This document shows positions 41,361 to 50,435 of a DNA stretch of 55,830 bases, in pieces (position 1 is the first letter of the stretch; each line of letters opens with the position of its first letter). The notes beneath the pieces were generated by a model. That model made no database searches, was not told the DNA's origin, and saw only the letters and a program-made list of their open reading frames with translations. Made by a program: the position numbers and the translations under genes. Source of the stretch: Bacillota bacterium (lineage in GTDB: Bacteria; Bacillota; Clostridia; Acetivibrionales; DSM-1351); contig JAEWCZ010000046.1 of the NCBI GenBank assembly GCA_023390335.1, forward strand, positions 1 through 55,830. The letters are read 5' to 3'.

Positions 41361-42563
41361 TTAATTTAATTCATCAAAGGCAGATTTTAATGTTGAAATA
41401 AAATCATCCGCATCCTTCTGCGTAATAATAAGCGGTGGTAGTATTCTTAAAACATTTTGACCTATATTGGCGATAAGGTATTTCTTTTCAAACATTTTAC
41501 TTTTAATATCAGGAGCGATAGGCTTGTTAAGCTCAATACCAATCATAAGGCCTGCAACTCTTACTTCGGAAATTATAGGGTAGGAGTCGGATGACATATT
41601 TTCCAATTTACCCTTTATGTAGCCACCGATTTTTTGAGCATTTTCAGGAAGGTTCTCGTCCTTCATTATCTTCATAACTGCAAGACCGGCTGTACAAGCT
41701 AGAGGATTTCCGCCAAAGGTTGAACCGTGTTCGCCGGGAGAAAATGCCTGTGCAACTGATTCTTTAGCACATACTGCAGCTATAGGAATTCCTCCCCCCA
41801 AAGCCTTTGCGAGAGTGAATATGTCAGGTTCGATACCAAAGTTCTGATAACCAAAAAGCTTACCCGTTCTTCCTAAACCTGTCTGAACTTCATCAAATAT
41901 AAGTAGAATGTTTTTGTCATTGCATATTTGCCGAACTTTTTTTAAATATTCGAAATCACAGGGATAGACTCCGCTTTCACCTTGAACCGGCTCCAGCATA
42001 ATTGCACAAGTGTTTTCAGTTATGGCAGCTTCTAAAGAAGTAAAATCGTTTTGAGGAACTTTTTTAAAACCCTGTGTAAGTGGTTCAAACGGCTTTGCAT
42101 ACTTTTCTTGACCTGTAGCACTAAGAGTTGTTATGGTTCTCCCATGAAAGGACTTGTTAAGGGTAATGATTTCATATTTTTCAGATAAACCTTGTTTTTT
42201 AAAATAAATCCTTGCGAGCTTTATAGCACCTTCATTTGCTTCAGCACCGCTATTGGCAAAAAAGATTTTATCTGCACAGGAGTTTTCAACAAGCACTTTG
42301 GCAAGTTTTGCCTGAGGCTCTATGTAGTAAAGATTCGAACAGTGTATAAGATTATTTAGCTGTTCGCTGACCATTTCAATAAAAACCGGATGACCATAGC
42401 CTATGGAATTAACTGCAATTCCTGAGAAAAAGTCTGTGTACTTTTCTCCTTCTGTACTCCATAAATGTATACCCTTACCCGTTTTAAAAGCAACAGGTAT
42501 TCTTTTACCAAAAGTGTTCATGTAATATTTATCATCATATTCCTGTATTTTTTCAAAATCCAT
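41361..42563 (-). CDS. argD: Acetylornithine aminotransferase
   Basis: PLP enzyme converting N-acetylglutamate semialdehyde to N-acetylornithine. 400 residues. The PLP Lys lies in TLAKALGGGIPIAAV; FANSGAEANEGAIKLAR, SFHGRTITTLSATG, EPVQGESGVYP and LIFDEVQTGLGRTGKL are class III aminotransferase motifs. The ATG at 42563 is 8 bases after AAGGAG; an in-frame GTG at 42572 directly follows the site. It opens the argD-carAB-argF unit under its own ARG-box promoter. Confidence 0.95.
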   Translation of the reverse strand: MDFEKIQEYDDKYYMNTFGKRIPVAFKTGKGIHLWSTEGEKYTDFFSGIAVNSIGYGHPVFIEMVSEQLNNLIHCSNLYYIEPQAKLAKVLVENSCADKIFFANSGAEANEGAIKLARIYFKKQGLSEKYEIITLNKSFHGRTITTLSATGQEKYAKPFEPLTQGFKKVPQNDFTSLEAAITENTCAIMLEPVQGESGVYPCDFEYLKKVRQICNDKNILLIFDEVQTGLGRTGKLFGYQNFGIEPDIFTLAKALGGGIPIAAVCAKESVAQAFSPGEHGSTFGGNPLACTAGLAVMKIMKDENLPENAQKIGGYIKGKLENMSSDSYPIISEVRVAGLMIGIELNKPIAPDIKSKMFEKKYLIANIGQNVLRILPPLIITQKDADDFISTLKSAFDELN

Positions 42564-42616
42564 TACAATCACTCCTTCATGCTGAAAAAATATTAATGCA
42601 CTACTTATGATTTATA

Positions 42617-42645
42617 ATTATACATTAATATGCATAAAAATGCAA
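42617..42645 (-). promoter_or_regulatory. argD promoter with overlapping ARG box
   Basis: Minus-strand TTGCAT (42645-42640), 17 bp, TATAAT (42622-42617). The ARG-box-like ATATGCATAAAAATGCAA (42628-42645, plus-strand reading) covers the -35 and spacer, so ArgR/AhrC binding would block polymerase. It closely resembles the argC site. Confidence 0.8.
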
Positions 42646-42670
42646 CCGATTTATGTATGAGATTTCCTCT

Positions 42671-42713
42671 AGAAAGTAAAACACTTCCCATGACAAACCA
42701 ATACAGGAAGTGT
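42671..42713 (-). terminator. Terminator after argB
   Basis: Minus-strand ACACTTCC, 17-base loop, GGAAGTGT, then TTTTACTTT. It separates argC-argB from the argD unit, whose promoter lies just downstream. Confidence 0.65.
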
Positions 42714-42758
42714 AAAATGCCTTTTAAAAATACTTCAAGCAGGTATTAATAATTAATA

Positions 42759-43670
42759 TTAATACAATGCTTCATTTTCATGGTAAAGATTTTTATCCTT
42801 CATAATCATTGTACCAATTCCCTTGTAGGTGAAAATTTCAAGCAGTATACAATGGGGAATACGTCCGTCAATTATGTGTGTTCTGCCAACGCCCTTTTCA
42901 AGTGCTTCGACACAACCTAAAACTTTCGGAATCATACCTCCGGCAATAATCTTCTTATCAATAAGATCATAAACCTCGTCAATAGTAAGGGCGGGAATTA
43001 TTGATTCGCTATCTTTAGAAGGCTTTACACCTTCTACATCTGTGAGAAGCATGAGTTTTTCAGCTTTCAATGCGGCAGCAATTTCTCCTGCTACAGTATC
43101 TGCGTTAATATTGTAACTTTCACCATCAGGGCCAACTCCTATAGGAGCTACAACCGGTATATATTCATCTTTTGAGATAAGATCCAGAACTTTTGAATTT
43201 ATTTTGGTGATTGTTCCGACATAGCCTATATCTCTGAGTTCTCCGTCGATTTCCGTTTTATACTGCTCACATTCAATGAGTTTTCCGTCGATACCGCATA
43301 AGCCTATAGCTTTGCCGCCCTTGTGGTTGAGCATTGATACAATCTGCTTGTTGGTTTTACCCACCAAAACCATTTGAGCAACTTCTATAGTCTGAGCGTC
43401 TGTTACTCTTAAACCGTTTACAAACTCACTCTTTACATTGTAATTCTGAAGGGCCTTATTAATATCAGGGCCGCCACCATGCACCAATACAGGGTTCATA
43501 CCTATATATTTTAAAAGAGTTATATCCTCCATTACGGAGTTTTTAAGTTCATCGTTAATCATTGCATTACCGCCGTATTTTATTACAACGGTCTTACCAT
43601 AAAGTCTTTGTATGTAAGGAAGTGCTTCAATTAATATTTCTGCTTTCTTAATCAAATTATCATAATTCAT
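42759..43670 (-). CDS. argB: N-acetylglutamate kinase
   Basis: Phosphorylates N-acetylglutamate, 303 residues of the amino-acid kinase fold. VVIKYGGNAM is the first Lys/Gly loop; LVHGGGPDINKAL and the NINADTVAGEIA active-site block are present. LMLLTDVEGV is another typical strand. The N-terminal extension (LIKKAEILIEALPYIQRLYG) is the helix found in arginine-inhibited, hexameric NAGKs, so feedback control by arginine is likely. GGAGG lies 9 bases before the ATG. Its end is marked by a terminator. Confidence 0.96.
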   Translation of the reverse strand: MNYDNLIKKAEILIEALPYIQRLYGKTVVIKYGGNAMINDELKNSVMEDITLLKYIGMNPVLVHGGGPDINKALQNYNVKSEFVNGLRVTDAQTIEVAQMVLVGKTNKQIVSMLNHKGGKAIGLCGIDGKLIECEQYKTEIDGELRDIGYVGTITKINSKVLDLISKDEYIPVVAPIGVGPDGESYNINADTVAGEIAAALKAEKLMLLTDVEGVKPSKDSESIIPALTIDEVYDLIDKKIIAGGMIPKVLGCVEALEKGVGRTHIIDGRIPHCILLEIFTYKGIGTMIMKDKNLYHENEALY

Positions 43671-43721
43671 AAAACTGACCTCCGTTAAGCCTGTAATATG
43701 GCTTAGATATATATAATAGTA

Positions 43722-44663
43722 TTACAACCCGGTATCTTCATCGAATCCCAACATTATATTCATATTTTGTATGGCTGCACCGGAAGAGCCTTTTCCAAGG
43801 TTATCAAGTATAGACACAAGCATTATTTGTTCATCATTTCCCGTAACATAAATTTCCAGGTAGTTTGTATCATTAACACGTGTAGCGCCAATAAAACTGT
43901 TGGGAAACTCCTTTTCCGTACCTAAAGGCATAACCTTTATAAATTTTTGATTACTATAGTAGTTAGTAATGTACTCATGGACCTTTTCAACAGAAGGAGT
44001 ACCTGAAAGAAGTTTTCTATATAAAGGAACACATACCGACATACCCTTGAAATATGAACATACTATGGGAGAAAAAATAGGTGAGTGTTCAAGTCCACTG
44101 ATAACAGTCATTTCAGGAATGTGTTTATGTGACAGACCCAGCGCATAAAGTTGGGGACTCTCAAAGTTGTGTCCTTCAGGAGATTCGTACTGTGCTATGA
44201 GTTTTTTCCCTCCGCCGCTGTACCCTGAAAGAGCATGGCTGGTTACAGGGTAATCCTTTGGAAGAATGTTACCTGCAACAAGAGGGTGGACTATACTGAT
44301 AAATCCTGTTGCGTAACAGCCCGGAACAGCAACCCTTTTTGAATTTTGAATCTTCTCACGGTGTACACTGCTTAATTCAGGCAGACCGTAAGCCCAATCG
44401 GAGTTTATTCTGTGAGCTGTACTTGCATCAATAATTTTAGTGTTGGAATTTTCTGCAAGTGCTACAGCTTCCTTTGCAGCAGCATCGGGCAAACAAAGAA
44501 AAACTATATCTGCATCGTTTATGTATTTTTTTCTTTCATTAATATCTTTACGTTTTTCTGGGTTTATTTTCAGTATTTCAATGTCGTTTCTTTTTTCCAA
44601 TCTTTCGTTTATCTTTAATCCTGTTGTACCTTCACTACCGTCTACATAAATTTTATATTTCAT
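43722..44663 (-). CDS. argC: N-acetyl-gamma-glutamyl-phosphate reductase, short type
   Basis: NADPH-dependent reductase of the arginine pathway. 313 residues, the shorter (type 2) class; most bacterial forms have about 340. The catalytic Cys lies in RVAVPGCYATGFI and the His in the LSHKHIPEM block; the N-terminal NADP fold starts YKIYVDGSEGTTGLKI. GAAAGGA precedes the ATG. First gene of the argC-argB unit under an ARG-box promoter. It is followed directly by argB, with no argJ between them. Confidence 0.95.
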   Translation of the reverse strand: MKYKIYVDGSEGTTGLKINERLEKRNDIEILKINPEKRKDINERKKYINDADIVFLCLPDAAAKEAVALAENSNTKIIDASTAHRINSDWAYGLPELSSVHREKIQNSKRVAVPGCYATGFISIVHPLVAGNILPKDYPVTSHALSGYSGGGKKLIAQYESPEGHNFESPQLYALGLSHKHIPEMTVISGLEHSPIFSPIVCSYFKGMSVCVPLYRKLLSGTPSVEKVHEYITNYYSNQKFIKVMPLGTEKEFPNSFIGATRVNDTNYLEIYVTGNDEQIMLVSILDNLGKGSSGAAIQNMNIMLGFDEDTGL

Positions 44664-44735
44664 ATAGATTTCAATCCTTTCTATATAATAAATAGCAGAT
44701 AGATATATTCATAATAAAAATTCGGCTATTTAATA

Positions 44736-44838
44736 TTTATGCATAAAATGAATATTATTTTATAATTATACAATGCGATGCATAAAAATTCAATAAGTCA
44801 CAGGATTTTTATTTTATTTATGCAGATTTTATGCAAAA
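44736..44838 (-). promoter_or_regulatory. argC promoter with several ARG boxes
   Basis: Minus-strand TTGAAT (44793-44788), 17 bp, TATAAT (44770-44765). ARG-box-like 18-mers occur at 44776-44793 (CGATGCATAAAAATTCAA, over the -35) and 44736-44753 (TTTATGCATAAAATGAAT, downstream), with a weaker half-site pair at 44815-44838 (TTATGCAGATTTTATGCA). Multiple boxes suggest co-operative ArgR repression. The rest of the gap up to 45001 is AT-rich and holds the msmK promoter. Confidence 0.75.
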
Positions 44839-44911
44839 TAATAATTATATTTTTAATACTATACAAAAGTACTAAAAGGAAAAAAATAATTTTGTTAAAA
44901 AACAATATGGT

Positions 44912-44941
44912 TTGTAAAAGGTCAGCAGTGTATCATAATAT
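44912..44941 (+). promoter_or_regulatory. Possible promoter of the sugar ATPase gene
   Basis: TTGTAA (44912-44917), 18 bp, TAATAT (44936-44941), 60 bases before the start codon. Moderate match only; no CcpA-like cre site was noticed. Confidence 0.4.
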
Positions 44942-45001
44942 ATATAAATCGTGATAAGTATACAACTTAAATTTATAAGAAATGTTTCAGGGAGGTATAA
45001 A

Positions 45002-46120
45002 ATGGCTAGTCTAAAGCTGAAGAATATTTACAAGAGATATGCAGGTGGGGTAACTGCTGTTAATGACTTTAATCTTGATATTGAACACAATGAATTCCTT
45101 GTACTGGTTGGTCCTTCAGGATGTGGTAAAACTACTACACTGAGAATGATAGCTGGTTTGGAAGAAATTTCAGAAGGTGAATTGTACATTGGCGATAAAT
45201 TAGTAAATGATGTTGCTCCAAAGGATAGAGATATAGCGATGGTTTTCCAGAACTATGCATTGTATCCTCACATGACAGTATTTGATAACATGGCGTTTGG
45301 ATTGAAATTGAGAAAGACTCCAAAGGAAGAAATAAAGAAGCGTGTACAGGAAGCTGCAAAAATCCTCGATATCGAGCATTTGCTTGACAGAAAGCCAAAG
45401 GCTTTATCAGGTGGTCAGAGACAGAGAGTTGCGTTAGGACGTGCTATCGTTCGTGAACCTAAAGTATTCTTAATGGACGAACCTCTCTCAAACTTGGATG
45501 CTAAGCTCAGAGTTCAGATGAGAACTGAGATAGGAAGACTTCACAACAGACTTAACACAACATTCATATATGTAACACATGACCAGACAGAAGCTATGAC
45601 AATGGGTACAAGAATCGTTGTTATGAAGGATGGTTACATCCAACAGGTTGATTCACCAACAGCTCTGTATGACAGACCATGCAACATATTCGTTGGAGGT
45701 TTCATAGGAAGTCCTCAAATGAACTTCATGAATGCTGTTCTTACTAAGAGAGGAAATGACTTACATCTCGTATTCGGTAAGAATGATATTAAGATTCCTG
45801 AAGGTAAGGCTAAGAAATTGGAAGGAACTGATTACATCGGCAAGGAAGTTGTTGTTGGTGTTAGACCTGAGCATATTCATGATGAAGCAATGTTCATTGA
45901 ATCAATGCCAGACAGTATGGTAGAGGCTAAAGTTGACTTGGTTGAAATGCTGGGTGCTGAAACTTATCTCTACATGATAATTGAAGGTGCAACTGGAACT
46001 GTTACTGCAAGAGTTAATGCTAGAACAAAGACTCAGGCAGGAGATGTTATCAAGGTTGCTATTGACGCTAACAAAGTTCATATATTTGATAAGGAAACTG
46101 AGCGTACAATTATTAACTAA
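45002..46120 (+). CDS. msmK: MsmK/UgpC-type ATPase of carbohydrate ABC importers
   Basis: ATP-binding subunit for CUT1 sugar importers, 372 residues. Walker A GPSGCGKTT, signature LSGGQRQRVALGRAIV, Walker B VFLMDEPLSNLDAKLR and H-loop VTHDQTEAM form the NBD (1-235). A C-terminal OB/TOBE domain (about 240-372, VGVRPEHIHD) is the MalK-type regulatory part. The ATG at 45002 follows GGGAGG by 7 bases. No permease or binding-protein gene lies nearby, so it probably serves several importers, as MsmK does in cellulolytic clostridia. A terminator follows. Confidence 0.95.
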   Translation: MASLKLKNIYKRYAGGVTAVNDFNLDIEHNEFLVLVGPSGCGKTTTLRMIAGLEEISEGELYIGDKLVNDVAPKDRDIAMVFQNYALYPHMTVFDNMAFGLKLRKTPKEEIKKRVQEAAKILDIEHLLDRKPKALSGGQRQRVALGRAIVREPKVFLMDEPLSNLDAKLRVQMRTEIGRLHNRLNTTFIYVTHDQTEAMTMGTRIVVMKDGYIQQVDSPTALYDRPCNIFVGGFIGSPQMNFMNAVLTKRGNDLHLVFGKNDIKIPEGKAKKLEGTDYIGKEVVVGVRPEHIHDEAMFIESMPDSMVEAKVDLVEMLGAETYLYMIIEGATGTVTARVNARTKTQAGDVIKVAIDANKVHIFDKETERTIIN

Positions 46121-46133
46121 TTTAAAACAAATT

Positions 46134-46167
46134 AAAGGCTTGTCGTTAATTCGACAGGCCTTTTTTA
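46134..46167 (+). terminator. Terminator after msmK
   Basis: AAAGGCTTGTCG, loop TTAATT, CGACAGGCC, then TTTTTT. Strong stem-loop with one wobble. Confidence 0.9.
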
Positions 46168-46274
46168 GTGATATTCTATAAATTATGTAAACTGAGTGTT
46201 AAACTTGCTTTAAAATATAGAAAAAATCAGATATTATAAGTAATTATATATGAATACATTTAAGGGAGCAAAAA

Positions 46275-47522
46275 ATGGAAAGAAATTATAAGAGTACGCT
46301 TCATGCTTGTTATCTTGGATATATTTCACAAGCTATAGTAAATAATCTTGCACCGCTTCTGTTCATTATCTTCCAAAATGAGTATAATATCTCATTTGAG
46401 ATGATAGGAAGGTTAATATTGATAAATTTCGGGACACAACTTGTGGTAGATGCTTTGACCGTGAAGTTTGTGGATAAGATAGGATATAGGATAGCTGTTG
46501 TAACGGCACATTTCTTCTGTTCGATTGGACTTATAGGATTAGGAATTTTACCTGTCATAATGCACGTACCATACCAGGGACTTGTAGTGGCCGTAGTGCT
46601 GTATGCTATAGGTGGAGGCTTAATTGAGGTATTGATTAGCCCTATTGTAGATTCTATACCCGGTGATGCAAAAGCTTCAGCTATGAGCCTTCTCCATTCC
46701 TTCTACTGTTGGGGGCAATTTGCGGTAGTCTTAATATCAACTGTATTTATAAAATTAGCCGGAGAAGGTTGGTGGAGTATACTGCCTATTATATGGGCGG
46801 TTGTTCCTGCATTTAATCTTTTTAAATTTATGAGAGTACCGCTGGTTCCTGCCATACCAGAGCATGAAAGGGTTCCTGTAAAGAGGCTACTAAAGTCAAG
46901 GCTTTTTTTAATTGCCATGCTACTTATGGTATGCGCAGGTGCATCTGAGTTGGCAATGTCCCAATGGTCATCACTATTCGCTCAAAAAGGGCTCAAGGTG
47001 TCAAAATTTATGGGAGATTTACTGGGCCCTTGCCTTTTTGCAATATTAATGGGAATTGTAAGAATACTTTATGGTATATACGGACACAAGATTAATCTTA
47101 AAAAGGCTTTATTGACCAGCGGTGTCTTATGTTTGATCTGCTATACAATTGCTGTTTTTGTACAGGTACCGATTATATCTTTGCTTAGTTGCGCATTGTG
47201 TGGCTTATCTGTGGCTCTCATGTGGCCGGGTATTTTCAGCCTTACTTCAGAAAAATATCCCGGTGGAGGTACAGCTATGTTTGGTATACTTGCAATCTTT
47301 GGTGATCTGGGATGCTCGGTGGGGCCGTGGATTGCCGGACTAATATCTGACTATTCCCAAAAATCCGTCAAACTTATTGAGTTTGGAGCTGCATATGGAT
47401 TAAATGCTCAACAGGTAGGCTTAAAAACGGGAATATTTGCTGCAGCTGTATTTCCGCTTTTAATGATTGTTGGGTTAAGCTTGTTTAAGAATAAGAATGA
47501 GTCTGTAATTGCCAACAAATAA
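46275..47522 (+). CDS. Major facilitator superfamily transporter
   Basis: 415 residues with about 12 membrane helices. MFS features are the loop 2-3 motif (VDALTVKFVDKIGYRIAVV) and a matching half at YGIYGHKINLKKALLTSG. The charged central loop (HERVPVKRLLKSRLF) separates two six-helix halves. The pattern resembles FucP/sugar-type MFS proteins (ALMWPGIFSLTSEKYPGGGTA is a common signature there). It stands alone behind a strong terminator. A hexose or drug substrate is not resolvable. Confidence 0.9.
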   Translation: MERNYKSTLHACYLGYISQAIVNNLAPLLFIIFQNEYNISFEMIGRLILINFGTQLVVDALTVKFVDKIGYRIAVVTAHFFCSIGLIGLGILPVIMHVPYQGLVVAVVLYAIGGGLIEVLISPIVDSIPGDAKASAMSLLHSFYCWGQFAVVLISTVFIKLAGEGWWSILPIIWAVVPAFNLFKFMRVPLVPAIPEHERVPVKRLLKSRLFLIAMLLMVCAGASELAMSQWSSLFAQKGLKVSKFMGDLLGPCLFAILMGIVRILYGIYGHKINLKKALLTSGVLCLICYTIAVFVQVPIISLLSCALCGLSVALMWPGIFSLTSEKYPGGGTAMFGILAIFGDLGCSVGPWIAGLISDYSQKSVKLIEFGAAYGLNAQQVGLKTGIFAAAVFPLLMIVGLSLFKNKNESVIANK

Positions 47523-47657
47523 AGACATTCATAGGTTATTTAAAATAAATTTACAATATGCGTTGTAGTAAAAAAAATTTATATAGTGTATAATTCTAAT
47601 TAATTGTGATACATTTACGGCAAATTACTTTGCTCATTTTAAGCAGGGAGGTTCATA

Positions 47658-48737
47658 ATGTCTGTAAAATTATTTCAGACGCTGTCTGACAAATATAGCG
47701 AAATACTTGGCAAAGAAGTTGGAGTAACAGACGATAGTGGTGTAATTATAGCCCATTCGAATTTTCAAATGATAGGACGGCAAGACCAGCAAGCTGCTTC
47801 TTTTGTACCCGAAAAGGCGAAACAAGCACTTATCGATGGTAAATTATATAATAAGGTTATTTTAAAAAATAAGATAGAGTTTATTACTTTTATACAGGCT
47901 TCCGATTCTCAGGATTCAAAATTTCTTGAACTTTTTACTTTAAACATACTTAATCTTAAAAGCTATTATGATGAAAAGTATGATAAAAATACTTTTGTCA
48001 AAAATATTGTAGTTGAAAATATCTTACCTGGTGATATTCTTGTAAAGTCAAAAGAGCTTCACATTGACTATAATGCAATGAGAGTTGTATATCTGATAAA
48101 TGCCACCAGTGATAAGGATATCCATGTACATGAAGTTATAGAAAGTCTTTTCCCGAATAAAGGAAAGGATTTTGTAGTAGTAATTGATGATGATAATGTA
48201 GTTCTTGTAAAAGAGGTAAAAAATAAGGATGACTACAAGGAAGTATATAAGCTTGCAAGAATAATTGTAGACACACTTAATTCGGAACTTATGGTAAAAG
48301 CCTATATAGGAATAGGTACTATTATAGATAACCTTAAAGATATAACAAAATCTTATAAAGAAGCACAGATGTCCATGATAATCGGAAATATATTCAGTGA
48401 AGATAAAAATATATTTGATTATAATAATTTGGGTATGGGGCGTCTGATATATCATATTCCAACCACCTTATGTCAGCTTTTCCTTGATGAGGTCTTCAAG
48501 GACAACTCCGCAGATTCTCTGGATAGTGAGACAATGCTGACAATTCAAAAATTCTTTGAGAATAATTTGAATGTCAGTGAAACTGCAAGACAGCTTTATA
48601 TTCACAGAAATACTCTTGTGTACAGACTTGAAAAGATAAAGAGACTTACGGGCTTAGAACTTACCAGCTTTGATGATGCAGTAATATTTAAAGTTGCAAT
48701 ACTTGTCAAAAAGTATCTGGCTAATCTTAACGGTTAG
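47658..48737 (+). CDS. CdaR/PucR-type transcriptional regulator
   Basis: 359 residues. An N-terminal sensing domain resembles the diacid-recognition domain (KEVGVTDDSGVIIAHSN, about 1-135), a middle GGDEF-like fold lies at about 140-290, and the C-terminal HTH_30 (about 305-355) reads FFENNLNVSETARQLYIHRNTLVYRLEKI. GGGAGGTTCATA precedes the ATG. It stands 45 bases upstream of ftsE and may be cotranscribed with the division genes, a pairing seen in several clostridia. The ligand is not known; the name reflects fold, not a proven sugar-diacid response. Confidence 0.85.
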   Translation: MSVKLFQTLSDKYSEILGKEVGVTDDSGVIIAHSNFQMIGRQDQQAASFVPEKAKQALIDGKLYNKVILKNKIEFITFIQASDSQDSKFLELFTLNILNLKSYYDEKYDKNTFVKNIVVENILPGDILVKSKELHIDYNAMRVVYLINATSDKDIHVHEVIESLFPNKGKDFVVVIDDDNVVLVKEVKNKDDYKEVYKLARIIVDTLNSELMVKAYIGIGTIIDNLKDITKSYKEAQMSMIIGNIFSEDKNIFDYNNLGMGRLIYHIPTTLCQLFLDEVFKDNSADSLDSETMLTIQKFFENNLNVSETARQLYIHRNTLVYRLEKIKRLTGLELTSFDDAVIFKVAILVKKYLANLNG

Positions 48738-48782
48738 CCTAAGCTGTAAGGTACGGTCACAAAATCCAAACAAGGGAGTTAA

Positions 48783-49496
48783 TTGCAGGTGGTAGAATTT
48801 ATTGATGTTTACAAAAAATACCAGAACGGTACTGTAGCATTAAAAGGAGTTAACCTTAAAATAAACAAGGGGGATTTTGCTTTTATTATCGGCTCCAGCG
48901 GTTCAGGTAAATCTACTTTACTAAAACTTTTAATGAAGGAAGAATCCGTAACCCAAGGCGAGGTTATAGTAAATGGGTACCAACTCTCAAAACTTCATAC
49001 ACGGCAGGTACCCTATTTGCGCCGCGGTATAGGTATGGTGTTTCAGGATTTTAGACTTCTGCCCAATAAAACTGTATATGAGAATATTGCTTTCGCAATG
49101 GAAATAACAGAGTGTCTCCCGCGTGAAATACGCAGACAGGTACCTATGTCCCTAGCCCTTGTGGGTTTGAGTAGAAAGGCCAATGCGTACCCTCACCAGT
49201 TATCGGGAGGAGAGCAGCAGCGTGTAGCAATTGCAAGGTCGTTGGTAAATAATCCGGCTTTGCTTATAGCTGACGAACCTACAGGAAATCTTGACCCTGA
49301 AAATTCTTGGGAGATTGTGAAGCTTCTTACAGAGGTAAACCAAAGGGGCACTACTGTTGTGGTAGCTACCCATGAAAGAAGTATAGTCGATGCAATGAAG
49401 AAAAGGGTAATAGCCATCGAGAAAGGCAAGATAATAAGGGATCAGCAGAAAGGGCTTTACGTCGATGAAGATACGGAGTTTAAAATATATTCTTAA
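48783..49496 (+). CDS. ftsE: Cell-division ABC ATPase FtsE
   Basis: Drives FtsX at the septum to activate wall hydrolases. 237 residues. VYKKYQNGTVALKGVNLKI is the typical start; Walker A GSSGSGKST, MVFQDFRLLPNKTVYENIA, signature LSGGEQQRVAIARSLV, Walker B LLIADEPTGNLDPE and the H-loop VVATHERS follow. The start may be TTG at 48783 (4 bases after GGGAG) or GTG at 48789 (10 bases after it); FtsE proteins usually begin near the latter. It overlaps ftsX by 32 bp. Confidence 0.94.
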   Translation: MQVVEFIDVYKKYQNGTVALKGVNLKINKGDFAFIIGSSGSGKSTLLKLLMKEESVTQGEVIVNGYQLSKLHTRQVPYLRRGIGMVFQDFRLLPNKTVYENIAFAMEITECLPREIRRQVPMSLALVGLSRKANAYPHQLSGGEQQRVAIARSLVNNPALLIADEPTGNLDPENSWEIVKLLTEVNQRGTTVVVATHERSIVDAMKKRVIAIEKGKIIRDQQKGLYVDEDTEFKIYS

Positions 49497-50379
49497 AGAG
49501 AGTTTTAAAAATGCATATAGAAACAAACTTATGTCACTGGCTTCAATCAGTATAATAAGTGCAGCTTTGATTCTTTTTGGAGTATTTTACGTTATACTTG
49601 TCAATCTGAATCACAACCTAGATATTTTGTATGACCAGCCACAGATGCAGGCATATTGCTTGCCTACACTGACAGACCAGCAGGTTTCCGGTATAGAGAC
49701 AGAGATAAAGAACAACAAATATATTGAAAGCTATTCCATTGTAACAAAAAAAGAAGCTTTTGAACAATTTAAGAAATTTCTTGCCGATGATAAGTCAAAC
49801 GAGGGCGGAGCAAATATACTTGAGGGCTATGACGAAAGCTCCATGAACGTATCGTTTATTATAAAGGTGAAAGACCCTCAGAACAGCAAGCTTGTGGCAA
49901 GCCAACTCCGTGCTTTGGCAGGAATGGAGAATGTGAAATATTCTCAACAAACTATAGATTTAATTGCTAATGTTTCGAGATGGGTGCGAATAGTAAGCCT
50001 AGTTTTAATCGGAGTATTATTAATTATTTCGCTGTTTATAATCTCAAACACAATAAAGCTGACCGTGTTTGCACGGCGTAAAGAAATAAACATTATGAAG
50101 TATATAGGTGCTACTGATTGGTTTATAAGATGGCCGTTTATTTTTGAGGGAATACTCATAGGGTTAACTGGGGCATTATTTGCGTTTGTAATTATTTCGT
50201 ATCTATACGGATTCACGCAGCCAAGAGTAACCAGCAACCTTGCTACATTGGGTGACGGCTTTGAAATAATAGATTACAAGTACGTATGGAGTACACTTGT
50301 TATGTTCTATCTGGGGGTTAGTGCTTTAATAGGTGCATCCGGAAGTGTAATGTCTATCCGAAAGCACCTCCATGTTTAG
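49465..50379 (+). CDS. ftsX: Cell-division protein FtsX
   Basis: Membrane partner of FtsE that transmits ATP hydrolysis to extracellular hydrolase activators. 304 residues: one N-terminal helix (about 22-45), an extracellular domain (about 47-170, YDQPQMQAYCLPTLTDQQV), then three helices with LTVFARRKEINIMKYIGATDWFIRWPFIFEG, the conserved cytoplasmic loop. The ATG at 49465 lies within ftsE and has no clear ribosome site, so it depends on coupling. The EnvC-like M23 gene follows directly. Confidence 0.94.
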   Translation: MKIRSLKYILKESFKNAYRNKLMSLASISIISAALILFGVFYVILVNLNHNLDILYDQPQMQAYCLPTLTDQQVSGIETEIKNNKYIESYSIVTKKEAFEQFKKFLADDKSNEGGANILEGYDESSMNVSFIIKVKDPQNSKLVASQLRALAGMENVKYSQQTIDLIANVSRWVRIVSLVLIGVLLIISLFIISNTIKLTVFARRKEINIMKYIGATDWFIRWPFIFEGILIGLTGALFAFVIISYLYGFTQPRVTSNLATLGDGFEIIDYKYVWSTLVMFYLGVSALIGASGSVMSIRKHLHV

Positions 50380-50435
50380 TACGTATTAAAATTTAAATTA
50401 ATTAAAATTTATACATATGACAAATGGGGGGTAAT

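Noticed and set aside
44664..45001. A T-box or other riboswitch before argC
   Set aside because: No T-box sequence or specifier stem; the region is explained by ARG boxes and promoters.
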